27,563 nt of DNA from Ardenticatenaceae bacterium (GCA_020634315.1 JACKBV010000043.1:1-27563), one strand, 5' to 3'; positions 8,505 through 16,015 are shown, numbered from the stretch's first letter. Program-made: numbers and translations. The notes: generated by a model from the letters alone, not told the origin.

Positions 8505-9581
8505 TTAAGCCAGACGGTTTAAGTTGTTCAAGTCGGTGAATGCTTGTGTCAGGCGGGCACGGAACGTATCTTCGGCCAGACGCAGCCATTTGCGCGGGTC
8601 GTAATACTTCTTGTTGGGTTGGTCTTCCCCATCGGGGTTGCCAATTTGGCCTTGCAGATAATCGTGGTATTTCTGGTCGTAGAGGCGCACGCCATCCCAG
8701 AAGGCCCACTGCAAGTCGGTGTCGATGTTCATTTTGATAGCGCCGTAGGAGAGCGCTTCACTGATTTCTTCGGGGCTGGAACCGGAACCACCGTGGAAGA
8801 CGAAATTGATTGGTTTTTCGGCCGTGCCGAATTTTTCCTGCACGTATTGCTGTGAATTGTGCAAAATGACGGGGCGCAGCTGCACGTTGCCCGGTTTATA
8901 AACACCATGCACATTGCCAAAGGCGGCGGCGATTGTGAATTTATCGCTGACTTTCATCAGCTCTTCGTAGGCATAGGCTACTTCTTCTGGTTGTGTGTAG
9001 AGCCGGGAGCTGTCTACGCCTGTGTTGTCTACGCCATCTTCTTCACCACCGGTAACACCCAGCTCGATTTCCAGGGTCATGCCCATCTTGCTCATGCGTT
9101 CCAGGTAGCGCTTGCTGATCTCGATGTTTTCGGCGATAGGTTCTTCGGATAGGTCGAGCATGTGCGAGCTGTAGAGCGGAATGCCATGCACTTTGTAGAA
9201 TGCTTCGCCTGCGTCTAGCATGCCGTCTACCCAGGGGAGGAGCTTTTTGGCGGCGTGGTCGGTGTGCAAAATGACGCGTGTGCCGTAGAGGGCGGCGACC
9301 TGGTGTACATGATGGGCACCGGAAACGGCTCCGGCAATGGCTGCTTGTTGATTTGTGTTGCTCATCCCTTTACCGGCAAAGAAGATGGCGCCGCCATTGG
9401 AAAATTGCAAGATGACGGGGGAGTTTACGTCGCGGGCAGTTTCAAGGACAGCGTTGACGCTGTTGGTGCTGACGACGTTGGCGGCCGGTAGCGCGTATTG
9501 GTTCGCTTTGGCATGGGCAAAGATTTCTTGGACTTGGTCGCCGGTGATGACGCCGGGAGCAAGGTGACTGATTCCAGACAT
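8505..9581 (-). CDS. fba: Class II fructose-bisphosphate aldolase
   Basis: A 358-residue zinc-dependent aldolase of the class IIA (E. coli FbaA) type, interconverting fructose-1,6-bisphosphate with glyceraldehyde-3-phosphate and dihydroxyacetone phosphate in glycolysis and gluconeogenesis. Visible hallmarks are HTDHAAKK with Asp108 and zinc ligand His109, ELGVTGGEEDG with the acidic pair near 180, HGVYKPGNV with zinc ligand His225, FHGGSGSS with His263, and NIDTDLQWA with Asn285. Length matches the family. A good AGGAGA ribosome-binding site lies 7-8 nt before the ATG at 9581. It is a single-gene unit ending at a shared bidirectional terminator. The octamer ACGGCCGT, frequent elsewhere in this window, is absent from it. 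Confidence 0.96.
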   Translation of the reverse strand: MSGISHLAPGVITGDQVQEIFAHAKANQYALPAANVVSTNSVNAVLETARDVNSPVILQFSNGGAIFFAGKGMSNTNQQAAIAGAVSGAHHVHQVAALYGTRVILHTDHAAKKLLPWVDGMLDAGEAFYKVHGIPLYSSHMLDLSEEPIAENIEISKRYLERMSKMGMTLEIELGVTGGEEDGVDNTGVDSSRLYTQPEEVAYAYEELMKVSDKFTIAAAFGNVHGVYKPGNVQLRPVILHNSQQYVQEKFGTAEKPINFVFHGGSGSSPEEISEALSYGAIKMNIDTDLQWAFWDGVRLYDQKYHDYLQGQIGNPDGEDQPNKKYYDPRKWLRLAEDTFRARLTQAFTDLNNLNRLA

Positions 9582-9863
9582 GGTTGATTCTCCTAGAAGT
9601 GAAATTGATAAGATGTGGTTTGTGGTTGTTTTAGGGGTGTATTGGGTGTTGGGTAGTCTCTGTTTATGAAGTCAAGCAGGTTGGTGATGGGTCGTGTTTT
9701 GCTTTGTGAGTGTCGCGCAAAATGACTCCATAGGTGCCTGTTTGTTTCGTAAAGAGTGATTACGTGATACGCAATACGTAGTAGGGTTGTTTCCCGCTAA
9801 AACTTTTGCAAGCCACAGGTTGTCGTTGCCTAAACTATATCAAATTTTGGGCAAGGTGGCAGG
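9582..9863. other. Intergenic region between HMG-CoA reductase and aldolase genes
   Basis: 282 bp that should carry the aldolase promoter (- strand), but I cannot pick out a convincing -35/-10 pair. It contains a short TACG-rich stretch around 9760-9783 with TACGT/ACGTA ends. No ORF of note and no clear terminator for the reductase gene were seen. One ACGGCCGT copy spans the last codons of the reductase gene (9873-9880). Confidence 0.5.
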
Positions 9864-11408
9864 TTAACGGTTACGGCCGTATTGTTCGTGACTCGATACC
9901 CAATCGGATGATGAGATGGCTGACGCCAATGAAATTTCGCCGGCCAGAGCGGCGGCGGCGACGATTTCGGCAAAGCGGTTTACTTTGCCTTTGCCATAGC
10001 AGCCGAGTAGCTCCAGGCATTCGCGCTGGGTTGCCAGTCCGACGCCGCCGCCATAGGTGGCAACGATGAGTGATGGTATTGTGAGTGAGATGTAGAGGTC
10101 GTTTTGTGGGGTTAGTTCGGTGTAGAGTACCCCGGCGGATGATTCTGAGACGTTGGCGACGTCTTGCCCTGTGGCGATGAAGATGGCGGTGATGGCGTTG
10201 GCGGAGTGCAGGCCGTTGTTGTTGGCGCCAGAGAGGATGGAGCCGACGTTGGCGACGCCATAATGGTAGAAAAGCCCTTCTGGTTCGACGCGCATATGCT
10301 GTATGAGGACGTCGCGCTTGACGATGGCTTCGGCGGTGACTCGTTTGCCGCGTGTGCGCATGATGTTGATTTGTGATGCTTTTTTGTCGGTTGCCAGGTT
10401 GGATTCGAGGTAGAAGTGGCGGATTTTGTCTGTTTGGTAGTGGTCGAGTATCCAACTGCATGCGGCGAAGGTGGCGCGTCCGACCATGTTTTGTCCTGCG
10501 GCGTCGCCGGTGCGGTAGTTGAAGCGCAGGTAGGCGAACTTGCTTGCGAGGTAGGCGTCGATGTCGCGTAGTTTGGCGATGCTTGATGTGGCTTCTGCTT
10601 CTTCGCGAATGTTGTCGATGTGTGCATGGACCCAACTGACGAAGTCTCGTGCTGCGCGGGCGTCGTCGAAGACGAAGACGGGGGCGCGCTGCATGACGTC
10701 GCCGACGACGCTCACTTTGACGCCGCCGCTGAGGTTGAGGACTTTCATGCCGCGATTGTAGGAGGCGACGAGTGTGCCTTCTGTGGTGGCCATGGGGATG
10801 AGGAAGTCGCCTTGTGCTTGCTCGCCGTGAATGGTGATTGGCCCGGCGAAGCCGAGGGGGATTTGGGCGATGCCGGTGAAGTGTTCGATGTTGCCCTGGG
10901 TGGTGTGTGGGTCGAAGGAGTATTGGGCGATGTGATGGAGGGGTTGTCCGGTGAAGTCGGTGACGAATTTTTGTCGTGTGCTGATGGCTTCGGGGCTGTA
11001 ATCGTCTTTGGGGTCGCGGGGAATGCGTATGAGGTCGTCGCCGCTGCTGATGGCGTCTTCTACTTTGAGTTTGAGTTTGCCGAAGGGTTTGGCGCGGAAG
11101 GTGATTTCGATTTCGTGTTTGCCTTCTGCGAGGTGGGGGATGGCGGCTTTGACGCGGACGATGGCGCGAAGGGGGAAGGGGATGGGTGTGTCGTTGGTGA
11201 TGTCGGCGGGGGTGTAGGAACGGCCGTTATCCAGGTCGAGAGTGAGCGCACTTAAAGGGATGTCTTGGCCGTCGATTTGCACTGTTTGTAACCCGGCAAA
11301 CTCAGCGTCGCTGAGGCGGTTTTTCAGAGAAAAACGAACGCCATCTTCAATGTTTTCGAGGCTGCCAAAGGTGTAAAGTTGTTTCAATATCATGCTGGGA
11401 ATTAACAT
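9864..11408 (-). CDS. Hydroxymethylglutaryl-CoA reductase with N-terminal extension
   Basis: A 514-residue HMG-CoA reductase, which makes mevalonate from HMG-CoA for isoprenoid synthesis. The core motifs are IPLGFAGP, MATTEGTLVAS (catalytic Glu210), NLATDKKASQIN (catalytic Lys342), ATGQDVANVSES (Asp416) and the C-terminal SSH (His507, equivalent to human His866). The TDKKxxxIN and GQD motifs fit the class I pattern better than class II. The core begins only near residue 175. The first roughly 120 residues (11049-11408) form a separate, beta-rich-looking domain absent from textbook HMGRs. An AAGGAGGT ribosome-binding site lies 6 nt before the ATG, so the long start is well supported. No other mevalonate pathway gene lies in this window. 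Confidence 0.95.
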   Translation of the reverse strand: MLIPSMILKQLYTFGSLENIEDGVRFSLKNRLSDAEFAGLQTVQIDGQDIPLSALTLDLDNGRSYTPADITNDTPIPFPLRAIVRVKAAIPHLAEGKHEIEITFRAKPFGKLKLKVEDAISSGDDLIRIPRDPKDDYSPEAISTRQKFVTDFTGQPLHHIAQYSFDPHTTQGNIEHFTGIAQIPLGFAGPITIHGEQAQGDFLIPMATTEGTLVASYNRGMKVLNLSGGVKVSVVGDVMQRAPVFVFDDARAARDFVSWVHAHIDNIREEAEATSSIAKLRDIDAYLASKFAYLRFNYRTGDAAGQNMVGRATFAACSWILDHYQTDKIRHFYLESNLATDKKASQINIMRTRGKRVTAEAIVKRDVLIQHMRVEPEGLFYHYGVANVGSILSGANNNGLHSANAITAIFIATGQDVANVSESSAGVLYTELTPQNDLYISLTIPSLIVATYGGGVGLATQRECLELLGCYGKGKVNRFAEIVAAAALAGEISLASAISSSDWVSSHEQYGRNR

Positions 11409-11730
11409 TTATCTACCTCCTTAATGTGGGTGTTAGGTGAGCCAATATTGGGTTTTCGCAAAAATAATTGGACGATGACGGTGTTGTGCTGAATGGAACT
11501 GGTGAAGCGCAGCATCTCAGACATAGGGGGTTAGATAGCAATTTGGCTTAGCTGGATGGCTGTGATGCTGTGCTTTGCTCAGTATGACACGGGTTTGCCC
11601 CGCTTTGTGCTTTGCATATGAAGATGCGACTCACTGAGTGAATGGTTGTGACTCACTGAGTAAATGGTCGTGACTCAGTGAGTGAATGGGCGTAACTCAG
11701 TGAATGAAATGCAGTTTGCTGCCGATGTGC
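11409..11730. other. Intergenic region upstream of HMG-CoA reductase
   Basis: 322 bp between two - strand genes. It holds the reductase ribosome-binding site at its left end and the 22-bp dyad repeat array (11628-11715) at its right end, next to the stop codon of the upstream gene. No ORF of note, classical terminator or clear promoter hexamers were recognised in the remainder. Confidence 0.5.
11628..11715. repeat. Four tandem 22-bp repeats, each with an ACTCA-N-TGAGT dyad
   Basis: Units run 11628-11649, 11650-11671, 11672-11693 and a diverged copy at 11694-11715. Each begins GACTCA or AACTCA and carries an 11-bp dyad: ACTCACTGAGT twice, ACTCAGTGAGT, then ACTCAGTGAAT. The period equals about two helical turns, so all dyads would face the same side of the DNA. 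The array lies about 220 bp upstream of the HMG-CoA reductase start and 15 bp downstream of the preceding gene's stop codon, compatible with an operator array or a transcript-end structure. Confidence 0.75.
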
Positions 11731-12357
11731 TTATTCTTCTTCGCCGCCCATGATGCGCCGCTTAACGTCTTGTGCCTGGGTTTGCAGCGAGTAGTTGACA
11801 AGATACCACATCCCTTTCCAGGTGTCGGGGTCGAGTAAATCTTTTGGTGAAGAGCCTTCGAGCATCTCTTGCAGGCTGACAAGGGTTTCGCCACCGGGTA
11901 GTTTGACGAGATGTTTATTGACTCGACCACGCAGTGCTGCTGATTCGTTTTGCAGGGAGTAGGTGAGTAAGTAGACGAGTCCTTTCCACGTATCGGGGTC
12001 GAGCATATCTTTGGGGGATGCGCCTTGGAGACTGTCTTGCAGTTCGCGCAGGAGATTTAGCTGGACATCTGGTGTAAAGCGGTCGATGTTTTCGCGCAGT
12101 AGTTTTAGCAGGTTGAGGGGCGAAAAGGGTGGCGGGGTGAATTTTGGCTCTTCGCTTTGTAGTTTGGCGGCCATTTCATTGAGTTCTGTGACGAGTTCGT
12201 CGAAGTCGGCTGTTTTGGCTGGCGCTGTGTTTGCCGTGGCTGTCGATTGAGCTGTTGTCTGGTGTAGGTAACAGTAATCTGAGTCTGCTTGTGCTGAATT
12301 TTTGCATTGGCTGCCACTCTTGGTTGTTGCCAGGCAGTGTCTCTTGGCGTTGCTCAT
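11731..12357 (-). CDS. Hypothetical protein with N-terminal zinc-binding motif and duplicated module
   Basis: A 208-residue soluble protein. Residues 8-32 show Cys8, Cys18, Cys29 and His32 in a C-x9-C-x10-C-x2-H arrangement (SGSQCKN and DYCYLHQ context), resembling a short zinc-binding motif seen at the start of many uncharacterised bacterial proteins. A Thr/Ala-rich linker follows. Residues 106-146 and 162-202 are a direct duplication of about 41 residues sharing SPKDxLDPDTWKGxxYLxxYSLQ, with about 23 of 41 positions identical by eye. A good AAGGAGAA ribosome-binding site precedes the ATG. No function can be assigned; a protein- or nucleic-acid-binding role is only a guess. Confidence 0.8.
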   Translation of the reverse strand: MSNAKRHCLATTKSGSQCKNSAQADSDYCYLHQTTAQSTATANTAPAKTADFDELVTELNEMAAKLQSEEPKFTPPPFSPLNLLKLLRENIDRFTPDVQLNLLRELQDSLQGASPKDMLDPDTWKGLVYLLTYSLQNESAALRGRVNKHLVKLPGGETLVSLQEMLEGSSPKDLLDPDTWKGMWYLVNYSLQTQAQDVKRRIMGGEEE

Positions 12358-12445
12358 GGGTTTTCTCCTTGCACCAAAGGCTACAGAATTTTGTAGTCTG
12401 GCATCGGGTTATTGGGATGGGCTTACCGTGTATCGGGATGTCGGT

Positions 12446-12685
12446 ATGATCTCGTTTCTGTTAAAGATTGTCAAGTCAGTCTGGGTTTTTTGTTATCTAT
12501 ATCATTTGGCTTATACACAGGCCAACACTCCTGTCTTTCGCGATGTGGCTCAGTTTATGATGCTCGTTTTTTCTCTGTTATTCGTCGTGCTGCTGATTAG
12601 AGCCATGTTTTGCCATGTTGAGCGGCCGGCTCCGGGCAGATTAGGATTTCTGTCACCCGAAATAAGTGACAACCGGTATTGCTAA
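12446..12685 (+). CDS. Doubtful small hydrophobic ORF
   Basis: A possible 79-residue peptide starting MISFLLKIVK with two hydrophobic stretches. Its ribosome-binding site is weak, and it overlaps the TGTCAC dyad at its 3' end. An in-frame ATG at 12302 lies antisense to the neighbouring gene and is even less likely. No homology is recognised. It is listed only because nothing else occupies the stretch. Confidence 0.15.
   Translation: MISFLLKIVKSVWVFCYLYHLAYTQANTPVFRDVAQFMMLVFSLLFVVLLIRAMFCHVERPAPGRLGFLSPEISDNRYC
12651..12671. promoter_or_regulatory. Dyad TGTCAC-N9-GTGACA upstream of the small membrane protein gene
   Basis: Perfect 6-bp half-sites at 12651-12656 and 12666-12671, ending 7 bp before a candidate -35 element. 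The same half-sites with the same 9-bp spacer recur upstream of the hydrogenase operon at 13303-13323, which supports a common transcription factor site. The regulator is unknown. Confidence 0.5.
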
Positions 12686-12789
12686 TCAATCAGGCTGTCG
12701 TTTATCCTGAACATAAGCCTCAGGCTGTGTGGCAATGAAGATGAGGCTGTTGTAGTAAGTGGTTCATTCGCTGATTATGGAGGTGTGTC

Positions 12790-13182
12790 ATGGCACGAAT
12801 ACCTAATTCTCAGGAACCCGTGAATGGTTTTGATGAACTACAAATGATGACCAAATCCATTGGCCTGTTAGCAGTGCTCACGGGGATTGTTTACTTGCGG
12901 GTGATAGGCGCAGAGAGTTTGCTTGCTCTGCAATCAGATGATCAGGGACAGTCGGTGCTGGTGCTCTTTGCGTTGTTGATTGTGGCAATATTGGGCTTGT
13001 TGTTTGCCTGGCGGCAAGAAGGTGTGGGCGGCTTTGTCGCTGCCCTGAGCGCGGTAGGAATCGGCATTTTTGCCTTTTTGAGCTTCCAAGAGAATCGCTG
13101 GTTTGCTGCGTTTGCATACAGCTCGCCGTTTTTGATTACTGGTTTGATGTTTGTCACCTGTTGGTGGCGTAAGCGTCTGTAA
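12790..13182 (+). CDS. Small four-helix membrane protein of unknown function
   Basis: A 130-residue protein with four predicted membrane spans, roughly residues 23-40, 55-73, 78-97 and 105-125, a short charged N-terminus and a WWRKRL end, suggesting a cytoplasmic C-terminus by the positive-inside rule. A GGAGGTG ribosome-binding site lies 5 nt before the ATG. It forms its own unit, ended by a strong terminator. It sits immediately upstream of the hydrogenase operon and shares an upstream dyad with it, so a related role is possible, although no sequence motif shows this. Confidence 0.8.
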   Translation: MARIPNSQEPVNGFDELQMMTKSIGLLAVLTGIVYLRVIGAESLLALQSDDQGQSVLVLFALLIVAILGLLFAWRQEGVGGFVAALSAVGIGIFAFLSFQENRWFAAFAYSSPFLITGLMFVTCWWRKRL

Positions 13183-13208
13183 TTGACGCCAATTTGGGTT
13201 TTTGTCAT

Positions 13209-13238
13209 GCGCTTGCGAGGTTCGCAAGCGCTTTTTTT
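13209..13238 (+). terminator. Rho-independent terminator after the small membrane protein gene
   Basis: A 10-bp perfect stem (GCGCTTGCGA at 13209-13218, complement at 13222-13231) with a 3-nt loop is followed by seven T residues. It insulates the hydrogenase operon from upstream transcription. Confidence 0.93.
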
Positions 13239-13302
13239 GTGTCTTCTCCCTCCAATTCTCCTTCTATTTTCCATTTGTGCAGTATTTCACAAAAGGGACG
13301 AG

Positions 13303-13331
13303 TGTCACGTTTTGTGCGTGACATGTGTCAC
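13303..13331. promoter_or_regulatory. Overlapping TGTCAC/GTGACA dyads upstream of the hydrogenase operon
   Basis: Half-sites TGTCAC (13303-13308), GTGACA (13318-13323) and TGTCAC (13326-13331) form two overlapping perfect dyads. The first extends to a 7-bp arm (TGTCACG-N7-CGTGACA). They lie 53-81 bp upstream of the first hydrogenase gene, next to a TTGACA hexamer (13342-13347) that lacks a properly spaced -10 box. A repressor or activator of the operon is inferred. Confidence 0.5.
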
Positions 13332-13351
13332 TAACAGGATTTTGACAGATG

Positions 13352-13365
13352 GCATAAGGTTATGC
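13352..13365. promoter_or_regulatory. 14-bp dyad GCATAAGGTTATGC just before the ribosome-binding site
   Basis: Perfect GCATAA-GG-TTATGC palindrome ending 2 bp before the GGAGGT ribosome-binding site (13368-13373) of the first hydrogenase gene. Its position would suit an operator or an RNA hairpin affecting translation, though the RNA stem would be weak and the loop too short. Confidence 0.35.
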
Positions 13366-13383
13366 TTGGAGGTCTGAGAAGCC

Positions 13384-13941
13384 ATGCTAAATTTGATTTT
13401 AGTGAGTGGAGCCATCCTTTGTGCATTGCAAGCTATGCAAACGAAGCGGTTAATTCGAGCGGCTTTATGGCTGGCTTGTGTGAGCGCATTTGTGGCGCTG
13501 ACCATGTATCGCATTGGTGCGCATGAAGTTGCCGTTATTGAGCTGAGTGTGGGTGCGGGGTTGGTCACAATTTTATTTGTGTTTGGCATCAGTATTGCCG
13601 GTGAGGATGCGATGGATGCTCCGGCAATTGTGCCTAAGGTGTTGATTGGCGGAATGGCGTTGGCCCTTGTTGTGACGTTGGGCTTGCTGCTGCTGCCGGT
13701 CGGTGAAGGTTCGCCACAGCCTGAGCAAACTTCTTTTGCGGTGATGCTGTGGGAGCAGCGGGCGTTGGATGTGTTGGTGCAGGTTGGCCTGATCTTTGCC
13801 GGGGTTTTGGGTGTGCTGGGGTTGTTGGCTGATGAAGCGCAAGTGGCGCATAAACCGGTGAAACGGGAAACGGCCGTTGCCAATCCTGAACCTGTTTTGG
13901 CAGCAACAGAGACGCCCGCGCCGCAGGAGGCACGCGCATGA
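13384..13941 (+). CDS. Hydrogenase membrane subunit, DUF4040/MbhD-E-like (NuoJ position)
   Basis: A 185-residue membrane protein with about five helices. The first part (IELSVGAGLVTILFVFGI) fits the DUF4040/MbhD type. The stretch near residues 120-150 (WEQRALDVLVQVGLIFAGVLGVLGLL) resembles MbhE-like subunits, so this looks like a D-E fusion occupying the place of complex I subunit J. A polar Ala/Pro/Glu-rich tail of about 35 residues follows. It is the first gene of the hydrogenase operon, with a GGAGGT ribosome-binding site, and overlaps the next gene by ATGA, which implies translational coupling. The family call rests on pattern and context. Confidence 0.75.
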   Translation: MLNLILVSGAILCALQAMQTKRLIRAALWLACVSAFVALTMYRIGAHEVAVIELSVGAGLVTILFVFGISIAGEDAMDAPAIVPKVLIGGMALALVVTLGLLLLPVGEGSPQPEQTSFAVMLWEQRALDVLVQVGLIFAGVLGVLGLLADEAQVAHKPVKRETAVANPEPVLAATETPAPQEARA

Positions 13942-14243
13942 ACGATATGAGTATTTTGGTTGCCGGGGTGATCGGCCTGTTGGGTGCGGGGCTGTATGGT
14001 TTGTTGGCCGTGCGCAATTTGTTCCAGGTGATCATTGCTCTGCAAGTTTTGGTGAAGGCGGCTGTCTTGGCGCTGGTCATGGCCGGGTATGCCAGTGGGA
14101 ATCTGGCATTGGGACAAAGCCTGGGCGTGACTGTGATTGTGGCTGATACCGTTGTCGCCGTCATTGGATTGGCGTTGGCCGTGCAGGTGAAGCGCCATCT
14201 GGGTACGTTGGACATCAAAGCATTAGCGACATTGCGGAGGTAG
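13938..14243 (+). CDS. Hydrogenase membrane subunit, NuoK/MnhC/MbhG-like
   Basis: A 101-residue protein with three membrane helices, the size and pattern of NuoK/MbhG, which forms part of the ion path between the hydrogenase core and the antiporter-like subunits. AVRNLFQVIIALQVLVKAAVL and VIVADTVVAVIGLALAV match the family's helix 1-2 and helix 3 regions. It overlaps the preceding gene by 4 bp (ATGA), has an AGGAGG ribosome-binding site 7 nt upstream, and ends 2 bp before the next start. Confidence 0.85.
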   Translation: MNDMSILVAGVIGLLGAGLYGLLAVRNLFQVIIALQVLVKAAVLALVMAGYASGNLALGQSLGVTVIVADTVVAVIGLALAVQVKRHLGTLDIKALATLRR

Positions 14244-14245
14244 GC

Positions 14246-15991
14246 ATGACGGCGTGGTTAGTTATTTGCACAATTGCTCTGACTTGGTTGGGTGCGGGCG
14301 CGGTTTGGCTGGTAGGTGATAGCCGTCCACGCTGGCAGCATAGTCTGGCTGTGACGTTTGCCCTGGCGGCGGCGGTAACGGCCGTTTTACTGATTCCCCA
14401 GGCGACAGACGAAGCTGTGATTACGCTGTCTGTCGGGGGGATGTTTGGCACGTTTACGTTTGTGCCGGATGGGTTGAGTGTTTTCTTAACGGCCGTTGCC
14501 ACTGTCATTGGCAGTCTGGCGATTGTTTTTTCCGTTAATTACATGCACGGCGAGGCGCAGTTAGGCCGTTATTATGCCCTGGTGCTTCTGTTTATTGGGG
14601 CGATGGCCGGTTTGGCTTTGAGCGGCTCTCTCTTTTTGCTGTTCCTGTTTTGGGAAATCACGGCGCTTTGCTCTTATGCCCTTATTTCTTTTTATAACGA
14701 TGATCCCAAAGCGGTACGCGGTGGCGTGAAAGCGTTGATTATCACGCAGTTAGGTGGTATTGGCCTGCTGCTTGGCGCGTTAATCACGCGCACGTATCTG
14801 GGTGATTATCAAATCAGCACGTTATTGGCACAGGCTGACACGTTACCTCCCAATATTTTGAGCCTGTTAGCCTTTGGCTTTTTGATTGCGGCTATGGCTA
14901 AGTCGGCGCAGGTTCCTTTTCACACCTGGCTGCCTGATGCGATGGAAGCGCCCACGCCGGTGAGTGCTTTGATTCATGCGGCGACGATGGTGAATGCGGG
15001 TGTTTATTTGTTGGCGCGATTCTATCCGGCGTTTGCGGGGGTGGCGGGTTGGAAAACGGCCGTTGCCACAGTCGGCATGGTCACAGCGCTGTTAGCGGCG
15101 CTTATGGCAATGGTTGCCTTCGACCTGAAGCGCGTGTTGGCCTATTCCACTGTCAGCCAATTGGGTTACATGGTTTATGCTGTTGGTGTCGGCGGCGTCT
15201 TTGCCAGTCAGCTGCACCTGTTTAGCCATGCCGTGTTTAAGGCGCTGCTCTTCCTGGGTGCCGGTGCCGTCATCCATGCCGTTGGCACACGCGATATGCG
15301 CCAGATGGGTGGATTGCGCCGCCAGATGCCTGTTACCAGTGTCGCATTCATGATTGGCGCGGCCGCTTTGGCCGGCTTGCCCTTCTTTTTCAACGGTTTC
15401 TGGAGCAAAGAATTGGTTTTGGAAATGGGGTTGGAAGGGGGGCCATTGTGGGCGTATGGCGGTATGGTTTTGGGTGCTGGTATTACTGCTTTTTACACCT
15501 TCCGCATGGTGTGGCTGGTCTTTTGGGGTGAACCGCGCGGTGCTGCTCATGCCCATCCGGCAGGAACGGCAATGCGCGTGGCCTTGATTCCCTTAGCCTT
15601 GGGCACTTTAACGACCTGGCTGGTGGTGGGGCCTTTTGGTCATTGGCTGGCAGATACGCTTCCTTATCACCATTTGCACGTAAAAACAACGGCCGAATTC
15701 CTGCGAGATATTGCCCTGGCTCCGGCGACTTATGTGGCAATTGCTGTTGTGGGGTTGGGGTTGGCTGCCTGGTGGTGGCGTGACCACTTGACTGGCCTTG
15801 CCAAAGATTTGCGGGGATTGGCGCAGTTTGCGGCCAATGGTTTTGGCTTTGAAACGGTGAACCGTGTTGTGGTCAACTTGACTCAACGTGCGGCGTCGGC
15901 GTTGCAACTGACACAGACTGGTGATTTGAACTGGAATGTGGTCGGGATTGTCGGCGCATTGCTGTTGGTTTTGTTGGTTTTGGCGGGTTAG
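14246..15991 (+). CDS. Hydrogenase antiporter-like subunit, NuoL/MbhH type
   Basis: A 581-residue multi-span protein of the proton-conducting transporter family (Proton_antipo_M), homologous to complex I ion-pumping subunits and Mrp antiporters. Key charged residues of the half-channels are present: Glu137 in LFWEITALCSYAL, Lys219 in AKSAQVPFHTWLPDAMEAPTPVSALIHAATMVNAG (positions spread over about 218-250), the HLFSHAVFKALLF helix, and Lys388 in FWSKEL. No obvious long lateral-helix extension follows the core, unlike complex I NuoL. A GGAGG ribosome-binding site lies 5 nt upstream. It pairs with a second antiporter-like gene immediately downstream. Confidence 0.92.
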   Translation: MTAWLVICTIALTWLGAGAVWLVGDSRPRWQHSLAVTFALAAAVTAVLLIPQATDEAVITLSVGGMFGTFTFVPDGLSVFLTAVATVIGSLAIVFSVNYMHGEAQLGRYYALVLLFIGAMAGLALSGSLFLLFLFWEITALCSYALISFYNDDPKAVRGGVKALIITQLGGIGLLLGALITRTYLGDYQISTLLAQADTLPPNILSLLAFGFLIAAMAKSAQVPFHTWLPDAMEAPTPVSALIHAATMVNAGVYLLARFYPAFAGVAGWKTAVATVGMVTALLAALMAMVAFDLKRVLAYSTVSQLGYMVYAVGVGGVFASQLHLFSHAVFKALLFLGAGAVIHAVGTRDMRQMGGLRRQMPVTSVAFMIGAAALAGLPFFFNGFWSKELVLEMGLEGGPLWAYGGMVLGAGITAFYTFRMVWLVFWGEPRGAAHAHPAGTAMRVALIPLALGTLTTWLVVGPFGHWLADTLPYHHLHVKTTAEFLRDIALAPATYVAIAVVGLGLAAWWWRDHLTGLAKDLRGLAQFAANGFGFETVNRVVVNLTQRAASALQLTQTGDLNWNVVGIVGALLLVLLVLAG

Positions 15992-16015
15992 GCCGTTTAC
16001 AACGAAGAGAAAGAT

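Larger units (their letters stand above)
12358..12789. other. Intergenic region with divergent promoters
   Basis: 432 bp between divergent genes. It contains a TGTCAC-N9-GTGACA dyad (12651-12671) and, just to its right, a weak sigma70-like pair TTGCTA (12679-12684) and TATCCT (12703-12708) with an 18-bp spacer facing the gene at 12790. A GGAGGTG ribosome-binding site lies at 12778-12784. A small membrane-like ORF (12446-12685) falls inside but is doubtful. Confidence 0.5.

Noticed and set aside
9760..9783. TACG-rich stretch as a specific regulatory site
   Set aside because: It resembles low-complexity intergenic repeats and has only 5-bp symmetric ends, too little to call.
10620..11255. 211-codon + strand ORF inside the HMG-CoA reductase gene
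   Set aside because: Its product is an extreme Gly/Asp/Glu/Ala-rich string, typical of a mirror frame, while the opposite strand encodes a full HMG-CoA reductase.
11628..11715. CRISPR array
   Set aside because: The period is only 22 bp, the units are contiguous with no unique spacers, and no cas genes are near.
12302..12685. Longer version of the small hydrophobic ORF starting at 12302
   Set aside because: Its first part is antisense to the N-terminus of the well-supported zinc-motif protein, and there is no ribosome-binding site.
13342..13366. Sigma70 promoter built on TTGACA at 13342-13347
   Set aside because: The only -10-like hexamer, TATGCT at 13361, is 13 bp away, too close for a normal promoter; nothing suitable sits at 16-18 bp.
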